The notes beneath the pieces are model-generated. The model was not told the DNA's origin. It was given only the letters and a program-made list of their open reading frames with translations, and did no database searches. The translations under genes and the position numbers were made by a program. Below, one piece after another: positions 22,805 to 33,200 of a stretch of 64,000 nt of DNA (the first letter of the stretch is position 1; every line of letters starts with the position of its first letter). The stretch is from Scolanthus callimorphus (Eukaryota; Cnidaria; Anthozoa; Actiniaria; Edwardsiidae). The stretch lies in the NCBI GenBank assembly GCA_033964015.1, contig CM066921.1, positions 24,409,355 to 24,473,354 on the forward strand. The letters are read 5' to 3'.

Positions 22805-25800
22805 TTACTTTAAAGTGTTTCCCAGGGCCCCTCGTGTTAAGTCCACCTCTATTGGAAACACATTGGCATCCTTGAGAACGGAGTACGCCTGCTCGTGGTA
22901 GCCAGCAACCGCTGACACGAATCTCTGTAACTGGAATACGATGTCTTGAACTGCAAGGCAAAAATATGAATAATTGGATCGACATTGTTGAACTTTGTTG
23001 GACTACGGTGTGATTAGCAGTTGACTACATTCAACAAACTTGGAATTTGTTTGGCACGCCATTCTAGCCACAGGGAATTTCTGCAGAAACACATCCATGG
23101 GAAAAGTTGAATTTCCCATGGCTGTCCTTCTGAATTCCGAACACTTCCCATATGTGCGCCTTGGGAAATTCTGCCTTTCCCATGGATGGGTATCAGCAGA
23201 AATTCCCTGTGAACACGGGAGCGACAAATGCTGAATGGAGTTGAATGAAATGTCGAAACAACGCAGTTTACAATCATGAACGGGGTTTTCGCCAAACGAA
23301 AAGGGACCTTATGTAAGGCATTTTGTCACGTTTCTGTTTTGAAGAGTTTTAGGGAACTAATTTGTGCTTGTGTTTGAATTTAACAGATATTAGCAGAACG
23401 CAGAAAGAGAAATTCGCATAGTTGGAGACAAACCTCATCCTCGTACCCAGAGCTCCCCGGCTCGTCTGCTCGCTGGGGAGGTTCTGGGGACATCCATTTG
23501 AGGGCCTTCGCTGATTGGCTGATTTTATACGTTGGGGCATGCGCAGAAAGTTGTTTCTCTCCACGGCTCATTCTCTTACCCAGAGCTCCCCGGCTCGTCT
23601 CCCCGCGGGGGAGGCTCTGGTGACAGCCACTGACGCATGCGCGAGATTTGATACAGAGCCGTTGAGAGAAAGATCTTTCTGCGCATGCACCAACGTTCAA
23701 AACCAGCCAATCAGCAAAGGTCTTCAAATGGATGTCACCAGAGCCTCCCCTGCGAGCAGACGAGCCGGGGAGCTCTGGGTACGAGAATGTCCACGGCTCT
23801 GTCATTCTCTAACCCAGAGCTCCCCGGCTCGTAGCCTCGCAGGGGAGGCTCTGGTGACATCTATTTGAGGGCCTTCGCTGATTGGTTGAAATGGCGCGCA
23901 CGCGTACATACAAGTAGCTTAATCTCGCTTTATGCTGATGAGCATGCGTCGGTGGCTGTCACCAGAGCCTCCTTCACGAGGTGACGAGCCGGGGAGCTCC
24001 TCATCACGCGACGCCCATTTAGCACGCACTGCTTGAGTGATAAATAATGTGGGACCAGCCGTCGCGTGTCTTTAGACTGCAAGCCAGTCTGAGCTTTGCG
24101 CTAAGTTTCTTAGAAAATGAGCAGCTGTTTTTTCGCCCATTTAGCACGCACTGCTTAAGTGATAAATAATGTGAGATCAGGCCCCCTTCACATGACACCG
24201 GTACAAAACCGGACCGGTGCAATTGTGGTACGGTACCGTCGCGCGTTAACACGGGACCTGCGGTACCGGACCGATTTTGTCACTGTTAGGCCGTGTGAAC
24301 ACTGTTGCAAAACAAGCCAGAATTGTACCGGTACCGTATGAACAGGCGGTACCGTATGAACAGGCGGTACCGTACCAGAATTGTACCGGTCCGGTTTTGT
24401 ACCGGTCTCGTGTGATTACACGGGCAAATGCACCGCAGGAGATTCTCGCACAAACGTAATGCGCGCTAAATGAACGTACACCAGTACAACAGAGGAAAGC
24501 GCTTCAAAGACTCACCGTGTTTCTGGTCCAGAAGTTCCAATTTAATCAGGACGTCCTGTCTCAACTTAGCAAACTTTTCCCGTGCGAGCTGCCGACAACG
24601 AAGTACCAATCTAGCAAGAGGCGCATGATGCAAGAAGATAAAAAAATACCCATAAGTGATCGTCATCCAACCTTTGTTTACGTGCACCCCATGGAACATT
24701 CAATGTGACGCCATTTTTAAGGTCTGTTTACACTTGCGATTTTTGTTGCATTTGTCGCGGGTGCAAACGAGATGCAAATCCGATGCGATTTCTGTTCTCT
24801 CTTTTCTTCAAATCGCATGAAGTTGCAAAGAGTTTCGAACATGTTTGAAATCTCCGCGACATCACACGACAAAAATCGCGGCAGATCGTGCCGAGTTGCA
24901 CCTTAGTTTACATAGTGATTTTGAGTTGACGCGTACGTGCGAGAAAAATAGCCGCGACTCGCGCGACAAAAATTGCAGCAAACGGGCCTTTAGAATCCTT
25001 AAGGATGTCTAGAACTGTGTCAACAGCTCGAAAAGGTGTCTCATAGTGTTCATTTTCCCATTCATTTACTGTATTTTCGGTTTTGAAAAAGTACAGTACT
25101 TCTGGACACTACTAATTTCATCAAACATACTTTTTTGTAGCAATTTATCCAAATAGGCTGATATTTTTGCCAATCGTGTTCTTATTTAAGTGCCCTGACA
25201 TCTAAAGGCCCGTTTACACTTGCAATGTTTGCTGTTATTTTTGTCGCACGAGTCGCGGCGATTTTTCTCGCACGTACGCGTCAACTCAAAATCACTATTT
25301 TGAAACTAAATTACTGTTTTGCAACTAAGGTGCAACTCGGCGCGATCTGCCGCGATTTTTGTCGCGTGGATTTCAAACATGTTCGAAACTCTTTGCAACT
25401 TCATGCGATTTGAAGAAACGAGAGCATAGAAATCGCAATGGATTTGCATCTCGTTTACACAAGAGAGTTGGAATTGCAACTCTCGCCACGACAAATGCAA
25501 CAAAAATGGCAAACCAAATACAACACTTTGTTTTAGATGTCGATTTAGAGATTTCTACACGTACCATAATATATCGAATGAAAACAGTAACAAAGGAGTG
25601 GCTGACACGGGATAATTCCTACCTGTAATCATAGTTTCCTGTCTCTACTCTGTAAAGTGACTCATGAAGGGCCTAAGAAAAGCAACACCAACCACATTTT
25701 AGGACATCCGGTTTTCCATATATGGTGAAACGTTTTTGGGCGGATTTCAAAATAGCCTGAATATTGGCCAATCAGAATCAGCCTAGAATGTCCACTCCCA

Positions 25801-28800
25801 GAGCCTAGGACTAACAGAAGACAAAGAAGAATGCCCTGTGAACAAGGATGGTAAAATGCCTACAAGCATAGACACACTACAAAATAGTTTCAGCTTTACA
25901 GCATAATGATCATTAGTCAAATCACACTAGTGGTCTATTGTCAATGCTGCATTCTGATTGGCTGAGCTACTAGTAGGATATAAGTTATAGCCTACTAGTA
26001 GCGATTTGAAAGCCAGAAAATGGATAATGACCAGACCAGGAAACATCTTTTGCTATACAAATTGACCTACTAGGTGATTTGACTAAAACAATGATTCTTC
26101 TCGCCCTCATGGCCTCTGAGTCAATAGCCCATTTGGCCTTTGGCCTCATGGGCTATTGGCGCAGAGCCCATTCGGGCTCAAGGAATAATTGTTAAATGTA
26201 CACACTGCTTCTACTTACAGCATATGCGTATTCCTCATCATCCATCTCCTTCACCTTCAAGCAGTATGACTGGTAGGGATGAAATTGGAATATAGAAATC
26301 AACATCTAAAACCCAACCTACGTATGGATCACTCCAGGTGTAATTTGGGGACCAATGGAAAGAGGCAAGCATATTTTGTCTTTTCTAGGAATGACAAAAG
26401 TGATTAGCCAGTGCCAGTGCCGTAGCTAGCGGGGGATCAGTTGCCCACCCAGCAAAGTAAAAATTTTAGTGTCAACATGTGGAGAAAAATCTGTCCCCCC
26501 CCCCCCCCCTATCAAAAACAAAGGATGACCAAGGCTTGCCCCCCAAGACAAAAATTTCTAGCTACGGCCTTGCTTTGCATTAGGCAAGGAAGTAAGAATC
26601 CTTGCTTGCTAGGAAGGAAACAATACTTTTATTCAGAACAGTTTATTGTAACTTACAAGATATTCAAATTTGGCATCTGCATATTTCTTGATAGTTAATC
26701 TTGTATCTGGAATAGCCTGTTAGAGGATGAGAGTATTAATAATGATATTTTTCAAAAAGATAAAATTTAAAGAACTTTAAATAGACCTCTTTCGCTTGGG
26801 CATAATGTTGTCCCATTTCAGGTCACACTCATTCCCTTCTTTGTTTTTCTGCTATGTATGCACCGAAGGATGTATGAATATTGAAGCAACCCAAACAAAG
26901 AAAGATTATTCAAAAGAATGCCACGTGATCTGAAATGGGCACAACAATATGCCCAAGCGAAAGAGGTCTATACAGCTGGAGAATGCCTTGAGAATGTCTA
27001 TGCACAAGTAGATGGAACACTTTCTTCTTAAGACTTCGAAGACCTCGCGGGGAAAATCTCTACAAGGCTCCACCTCAGATTTTTCATTCTATTTTTATTA
27101 CCTTTGTTAAGTAAGTGCTTAAATCACTCAAAGTTGGCTTTACTTTCTTGAGGAAATCCATCCCATGCTTGTCAAAACTCCTGCATTGAGAAACCATTGC
27201 TTAGGATACATGATTCCAAGGGAAGGGGAAGGGGAAGGGGAAGGGGAAGGGGAAGGGGAAGGGGAAGGGGAAGGGGAAGGGGAAGGGGAAGGGGAAGGGG
27301 AAGGGGAAGGGGAAGGGGAAGGGGAAGGGGAAGGGGAAGGGGAAGGGGAAGGGGAAGGGGAAGGGGAAGGGGAAGGGATACTTATTACAATGCTGCTAAA
27401 TATAAACTATAAAAAGTGCCTAGGTACCTGTGTGCTTCACTAAATATAGCAAATGCTTCACTGGCATTTGGCTGCAGTTCTCTAACCCCAACAGAAGCAA
27501 ATATATCTCCAAGTTCTACAAAGAAAAAAATTATATTGTCAGTTATTAGATGAAGTCCTGGTTCTTACTATATTATATTTACTATTATTATGAGCTCTGA
27601 CACTACCCTTGTACGGTGTTGTACCTTTGTGTGTTTGAGATAGTTGGTAGAAGCTGTGGAGGTATTGTCTAGCATGTTCCAGAAGACCTGTTGAAGTTTA
27701 AAAAAGACATCAGACAAGACAAGGCCTCATCTAAACGTGGAGCCAGCATTGAGACAAACCAAATACAATTTGGCCCAACCTTAGTGCAACAGTTGCTCTA
27801 AATTGTGTTGAACCAAATAATTATCTTCATGAGAAGTGAAATTGTATTTGTTTCAATATGATAACATGGCTGATCATGTCGAGCCAGCATTGAGCTATTT
27901 TTTTGCTCTAAACATGAAGTTATTGTGAGTTGCACCTCAACTCATTTAATTTGGTTTTATTGACACAACATAGGTACATGTATTGACTGGAAATAAGACC
28001 TTTATTCAGGAAATGATTTATTCAGACACGGTCTAGGCAACATGTGATTTTTGTGTTGTTACTGTACCTTTGTAAACATTAGAGTTTTGTTCAAGCTCAT
28101 CTAGCTTTTTCACAAGACCATCTGAAATTGTGAGGTACAAGCATGAATAAGTACTTATTTGATAAAAGGTCCCTCATCAGTAGTATTGGTAACAAATCAG
28201 GAGGTGAAGTTATTATGTCCAGGGCTGCAAATTAAAAAAGAAGTCCAGTCAAAAATTTGTGACAAGTTTTAAAATTCTAGTTGCATTTTCTAAATGTTAG
28301 TCGCAAAAACTGAACTCCTGCCTGCAAGTTAGACAAGAAGTGAGTCGCAAAACTTTGACTGACTGACAAAGTTTAGTCGCAAAAGAGAAAAACTTAGTTG
28401 TAAAAGCGACCCCCACGGGCGCAATTTGCAGCCCTGATGACTTGTGTTTAGTCAGGGCCCAAGAAAACAATAGTCACTCTGTGATTGTTTTTTCACCACA
28501 TTTTGATTGACTGAATTTATAACAAAATCAAAGACCTCAACCAACAGGAATGTGTAAAAAATGCAAGCCTCATTTTCTTTCAACAGTTATCTGAAATCCC
28601 CTCTTAATTTTAATTTTTTTTAATTTTAAGTTTTGTGTCTTCCACAAACTTCCACATACCATTACATAATATAGCTCTGCTCAGGCCTAATGCGTCTGCT
28701 GTTGAAGAACTCATGTTCTCTACCATACGATGTTTCATTTTCTTGATAACAATATCGAGACTCTTTCCCTCCTTTGGGTCTGCATGAAGCTTCACATAAT

Positions 28801-29961
28801 TGATAATGACTTCATCCTGAAAATCAGAAAGTGGAACAATTGACTGAATGCTACATGGGGACACCTTTTCATATAGATTACTTGTCTGAGGGTGGGGTGG
28901 GAGAGAGGGACAGAGTTTAGAAGTTCAAAGCTCAGTCTCATTCCCAGAGCAGAGCTGACCGCATCTAATGTACAGATGTTTTCTGCTGGGAGGCTAAAAA
29001 AAATATCAGCAGAAAACATCTGTAGATATGTGTGCATATGTATATAGTTGGCTCAAGAAACGGTCAGCAAAGTGTCCAAGGTTGTGGACAGCGGCCAAAA
29101 AAAAGGGAGTTTCGACCCAGCACAGAGGTCTCTTTTCCTTGTGACCCTCTGCCAGCAAAATGGAGAGAAAAGAGGCCTCTGCTAGCAGGGAGCTCTCACA
29201 TTTTGTAAAGTGATTCTACATCTACTTTATTGACTGATAAAACTTCCGCTGGGATTTCACAGTGCAAAGAGACCTAACATCCCATCTCACACATTTTGAA
29301 GGTTGGAGGTTGGCATCTCCATAACAATGAATCAGAATAGCAGAATTCATTGTTGTGCCCTCTGCGAAAAAAATATTATAAACGTGATATTATTAAACAT
29401 CCCTCTTTTGTAATGCTGATATTAATATTTGATTACATTAGTGAAATGATCATGGAGCTAATACAACTTGATCACACTAGAATTTCGAGTGACATATTCT
29501 ACACTATTCATACAATCGGTAAACCTACACACTCATGAAGCCTGAAAAGGGAAAACAACGAAGCATTTGATAAAAAATGCAGTCAAGACTTAAACTTACT
29601 TTGACGGCTTGGATAGCGCGAGCCACGTCGACTTTTGTTTTCCCTCGCAAAGATTTCCCATTTACACCGACAATTTCATCCCCAGCTTGAAGTGTACCGT
29701 CTTTAGATGCCGGAGTATTATCAAACACTTGTACAACATATAAACAAGGACATAATGGCGCTCCACCGCCGATGCTGATACCGATCAAATTCTGTTTGTC
29801 TTTGATGAGGGTTACAGATCCTGGTTTACCTTGAAGACCCCTGTGAAAATATTGAAAATTCTCACATTTTCACCCTCAATCTTCTCATTTAAACAAAAGA
29901 AATTACAAGTAAATCACTTAGTAACTCACCTAGGATCTATTTCATACTCGTATTCCATCAT
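22805..29961 (-). CDS. PICK1: PICK1 (PDZ and BAR domain protein)
   Basis: Twelve coding exons, joined in phase: 29961-29930, 29840-29600, 28816-28660, 28121-28068, 27687-27625, 27515-27428, 27180-27102, 26716-26657, 26269-26219, 25672-25623, 24610-24516, 22950-22805. They total 1116 nt, or 371 residues. PICK1 is a peripheral membrane adaptor: its PDZ domain binds C-terminal tails of receptors and PKC alpha, and its BAR domain senses curved membranes. The PDZ (about residues 15-100) keeps NLIGISIGGG, the CPC motif in PLCPCLYVVQVFD, and GDEIVGVNGKSLRGKTKV. The BAR region starts after ENMSSSTADALGLSRAILCN and includes SYCLKVKEMDDEEYAYA, LYRVETGNYDYR and LELLDQKH. It ends with NVFPIEVDLTRGALGNTLK, shorter than human PICK1 (415 residues) because the acidic C-terminal tail is absent. 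All introns are GT-AG. The start is MMEYEYEIDPR, matching the acidic N terminus of the family. Confidence 0.95.
23069..23212. mobile_element. MITE (CAGGGAATTTCTGCAGAAA family), PICK1 intron 11
   Basis: ACAGGGAATTTCTGCAGAAA is inverted at the right as GCAGAAATTCCCTGT, with TTCCCATGG repeated inside. A sister copy is at 62966-63110. Confidence 0.8.
23440..24003. mobile_element. Nested MITEs (CCCAGAGCTCCCCGGCTCG family), PICK1 intron 11
   Basis: Left half-element at about 23440-23570, a complete copy at about 23571-23792 and a third copy at about 23800-24003. The complete copy is bracketed by CCACGGCTC, suggesting insertion into the first copy. Ends pair as CCCAGAGCTCCCCGGCTCG and CGAGCCGGGGAGCTCTGGG. 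Other copies are at 59867-60085 and 60890-61097. Confidence 0.8.
24012..24180. repeat. Direct repeat pair, PICK1 intron 11
   Basis: About 45 bp beginning CGCCCATTTAGCACGCACTG and including GTGATAAATAATGTG occurs at about 24012-24056 and 24134-24180, with about 80 bp between. Confidence 0.7.
24180..24426. mobile_element. Palindromic GGTACCG-rich MITE, PICK1 intron 11
   Basis: ACCGGTACAAAACCGGACCG at the left and CCGGTCCGGTTTTGTACCGG at the right are inverted. A short tandem CGGTACCGTATGAACAGG lies at about 24333-24368. Confidence 0.75.
24718..24993. mobile_element. MITE (TTTACACTTGCGATTTTTG family), PICK1 intron 10
   Basis: Starts AAGGTCTGTTTACACTTGCG and ends GCAAACGGGCCTTTA, inverted. Related copies: 25204-25512 (reversed), 62070-62248, and a fragment at 35530-35615. 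Confidence 0.75.
25204..25512. mobile_element. MITE, reversed copy, PICK1 intron 10
   Basis: Begins TAAAGGCCCGTTTACACTTG and carries GCACGTACGCGTCAACTC and CAACTTCATGCGATTTGAAG in inverted order relative to 24718-24993. Confidence 0.75.
25918..26197. mobile_element. MITE (TAGTCAAATCACACTAGTG family), PICK1 intron 9
   Basis: Equivalent to one half of the large foldback at 37158-37709. It carries TAGTCAAATCACACTAGTG, TAAGTTATAGCCTACTAGTA and the tail GGGCTCAAGGAATAATTG. Confidence 0.75.
26412..26577. mobile_element. MITE with poly-C tract, PICK1 intron 8
   Basis: CCGTAGCTAGCGGGGG at the left and TTTCTAGCTACGGCC at the right; a run of about 15 C. Reverse of the family at 9304-9447. Confidence 0.6.
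26782..26970. mobile_element. MITE (TAGACCTCTTTCGCTTGGGC), PICK1 intron 7
   Basis: TAGACCTCTTTCGCTTGGGC and GCCCAAGCGAAAGAGGTCTA are perfectly inverted for 20 bp, and the pairing continues into CCCATTTCAG / CTGAAATGGG. Ends start and finish with TA. Confidence 0.85.
27218..27378. repeat. (GGGGAA)n microsatellite, PICK1 intron 6
   Basis: About 26-27 near-perfect units occupy roughly 160 of the 247 bp of intron 27181-27427. The gene's sense strand reads (TTCCCC)n, a pure pyrimidine tract between donor and acceptor. The opposite strand is a run of GGGG blocks able in principle to form G-quadruplexes. Confidence 0.97.
28220..28436. mobile_element. hAT-like MITE (CAGGGCTGCAAATT), PICK1 intron 3
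   Basis: CAGGGCTGCAAATT at the left and AATTTGCAGCCCTG at the right. CAGGG termini are typical of hAT elements. The flanks do not give a clean 8-bp duplication. Confidence 0.75.
28962..29022. repeat. Hairpin, PICK1 intron 2
   Basis: CAGATGTTTTCTGCTG at about 28972 pairs with CAGCAGAAAACATCTG ending near 29022. Confidence 0.7.
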
Positions 29962-30058
29962 TTTGGACAACTATTTCAAGTTAGAAAGTCGAAGATTTTC
30001 TTTTTTCATCACAACAAATATTCCTATATCAACCTCCCAGGGTCTTCTGGGTAATTTT

Positions 30059-30070
30059 CAAGATGGCGGC
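30059..30070 (+). promoter_or_regulatory. YY1-type motif
   Basis: CAAGATGGCGGC contains the AAGATGGCGGC consensus bound by YY1, often found near the start site of TATA-less and bidirectional promoters. The ATG inside it is out of use for DRC3. Confidence 0.5.
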
Positions 30071-30163
30071 TAAGTATCTGCGCCTGCGATATCAGCGGCT
30101 ACTAGCACAAAGCATGCTCAGTACGACACTAGTTCTCATTCCCCTCGTCTTGCTCACGGCCTT

Positions 30164-30178
30164 GTTGCCCGGGAAAAC
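30164..30178 (+). promoter_or_regulatory. X-box-like RFX motif
   Basis: GTTGCCCGGGAAAAC has a perfect left RFX half-site (GTTGCC) and an imperfect right half. RFX factors drive ciliary genes, and it sits 86 bp before the DRC3 start codon. Confidence 0.4.
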
Positions 30179-30264
30179 AAACTGAACTTGACAACCGACT
30201 TCTTGTGAGAAAGTTCTCAAAATTCTCCTTCATTTATGGGCAGTTTTATATAAAATACTACACG

Positions 30265-33200
30265 ATGAGTCGGTTATACGACACTATAGAGCCTTCAGTT
30301 ATCGATGAGCACATGCTCAAGCAGGCTGTCGAGGAACAAGGTCCAAAAGGAGAGGCGGGAAGAATAGCAAAACAAGAGGGCATTGATTTTGTGCACGTCT
30401 CAGCTCTAAGACTGGATTTTAAAAGTAAGGAAAAGCTTTTTATGTTTATTGTTATTTATGATAATGCGCTGAGAAGCGGTAATTTGTATAGGTGCCTATT
30501 TTCTTTCTAACGTTTTTCGTCCATTGCTACGAAAACACATTCGTTAGTGCATCTAACTGATAAATGAATTGATAAGGGAAAGGCATACAATATGACAAGT
30601 TTAAACTTACAAGTTAAACTTAAGCTTACATCCATGATAGCTGTGATGTAAGGGCACCATGAGATCCAGCGAAATTCAGCTTACAGACTGTAGTCAGTCT
30701 CTATAAATATACATTATAAGTGCAAGGATAGATAACTTTTATGTGCATGGCCACACTTCTAGTTCCCTAAGCAGAGGCCACTTCTTGAAGTGGCCTCTGC
30801 ACACAAATGTCACAACCTCCTCCAGGATCGTGGACGTACTTGACTGGTTTGGCTGGTTTTACAAGAATGGCGTCAGTGTTTTTGCTTCGAAAACAGCGCA
30901 TGCTTTCCAGAGTGATCTCTTGTTCAATGACCAACACAACATTTTGCTCAAATTTCTATAGAAAACAAAACGATCTTTAGCGAATTCTCAACAAACTTTA
31001 GAATGACTATCAGAGCTGCATTTAAGAGCCTTTAAATTGAGTAAAGGAGCCATTTAAGGCCACAAAAAGTGATGTGTAAGTTGTAGAGCAGTTGATTGAT
31101 ATTTTCTTGCTCACACACAAACTTGATTGACCAGTTTCTCCAAGCTCATGCCATTTTCTCACACATGCACAACAGAGAAATGACATTGGTGTGCAGAGGC
31201 TACTTTTGCGTAGTTGAAAAACACAAGAAAACATTAAAAGTAAAAGAAAATGCAGGGAGATAAAAAGTAGACTCTGCTCGCAGGGAACATTTCTAGTAGC
31301 TACCCAATCATAGAAACTGAGACATGGGTTCCCAATACCCTTGTACTATCCACAAACACTGTTGTGTGAATTATGCAGACACCAAGATGTCAACCTCATC
31401 AAGTGTACCTTTATGTTTTGGACCCAGAAATTGTCTCTGCATTGTGAAATATTTCTGTCCGTACTACAGGTATTGAATTCAGTATTGAAATCCAGGAGAT
31501 TTGGAATGCATGAGATAGCAGGAGACAAGGTGAAAATGTAGGAGGCTCTTACAAAATGTAGGACAGTTGGCAATTCTTTGTGAAGGCAAGCATGCAGACT
31601 TGTGCTTGCTTCCTTATCAAAACACACTTGCCTGTGCTTGTGATTGCATTCAAGTGTAAACTAAGCCGCAATCAAACAGCGAAGAGTTTTCCCTTTCTCC
31701 CCTACTGGAATCTCATTTGTAATTTCATGCATTTGTCAGATATTCTGAAGATTGATAACCTATGGAATTTTGTGAATTTGACTACGCTACAACTGGACAA
31801 TAATATAATTGAGAAGATTGAAGGTCTGGATATGCTAATCAACTTGGAATGGCTTGGTAAGTAAAATGAAACTGAGGTACCAGTATAATAAAATGGGCAA
31901 TTCCGAAAATAAAGGTACCCTCCCCATGGGCGGCACTAGTTTTTGACCCCCCCATGCATCCAGAATTTCCAAAATGGTTTACCCCCCCCATGCATATAGA
32001 ATTCCGGGCAGGTTAAAGAAATCCAGCTTCGAAAACCCCCCCTTGCAATCAGAATTCCGAGCTCTTAAACCCCCCATCCCATCGGAATTTCCAAATGCCG
32101 CCCGTGGGGGGGTACCTTTATTTTCTGGAATTGCCCAATGACTTGTTAGGATTTTGAACCATAAAGTTCTATTGGCTGATTGCATTTTTTTACTGCACTG
32201 GCGAGTTGAGGACCTATGGAAAATTTTCCAGGGCAGCTTTATTGGACTCCACGGGAGGGGGTGTGTCTGGAGACTGGAATTCCAAGGGGGAGGGGTAAAA
32301 AGGATGACTTTCCAGGGACATTAAAAAAAAGTTTTTCCAGGGGTATTTGCCAGAAAAAAATGGAAATTCCAAGGGAGGGGGTCCTTTATGAGGTTCAAAA
32401 TTTCACGGGAGGGGTTCTGTTTCATGAGTGGAAGTTCCACACGGGAGGGGGTCTTTTTAAGGGAGGTCCTCAATCCCCACGGTGCGGTTTAAAAATGCAA
32501 TCAGCCATTGATTATACTCAACTCCTGTTATCTCAGTCTGTAAGAACTGGCTAGCAATATGACCCCAAAGTGAGGGCTTCTGAAAAAAAAATGCAGAAAA
32601 AAATACTGAAATTAAGAAGGATCTGAGGGCAAAATGATAATTATTATGTGTAAAATAACATACTGCAAAAAAAAAAATTACATACTCATGGGAAATTGTG
32701 TATGTTTGTGTAATGATTTTTGAATATTTTTACAGGGACTGTAAAATAATTTTGAAGTAAGCTACATATGCTTTAGAAGAAATGCATAATTGTATGATGT
32801 AAACATCATATGTACCATATTTTATTATCAATTAATTTTGTTTTCATTTTTCAGATTTATCATTCAACAACATAGAAGTCATTGAGGGGCTTGATAAACT
32901 TACAAAATTAAAAGATCTGACATTGTACAATAACAGAATATCCAAAATAGAGAATATGGACACTTTAACACAACTGCACGTGTTATCAGTAGGGAATAAC
33001 AGCCTCAAGCAACTTGATAATGTGAGTACATTACCAGCTCATAGAGGGTAGTGAATGGTGAGAGGTTCTGAAATCAATGGTAGGACACCCTCCCACTGGA
33101 AAAAAGGAAAGTGCCGGATGCAGCTAGGGGTGTGGGGGTGGGGGGCCTATGGTGACAGCCATCATGCAAAAATACCCTAAAATGACACCAGAGCCTCCCC

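Larger units (their letters stand above)
29962..30264. promoter_or_regulatory. Bidirectional promoter of PICK1 and DRC3
   Basis: Only 303 bp separate the two divergent start codons (29961 minus, 30265 plus). There is no TATA box at a useful position. A YY1-type motif (30059-30070) and an X-box-like motif (30164-30178) are visible. The region must contain both 5' leaders and the core promoter unless untranslated exons lie elsewhere. Confidence 0.7.

Noticed and set aside
27165..27443. Open frames of Gly-Glu and Gly-Arg repeats on the plus strand
   Set aside because: They are translations of the (GGGGAA)n microsatellite inside a PICK1 intron, antisense to the gene.
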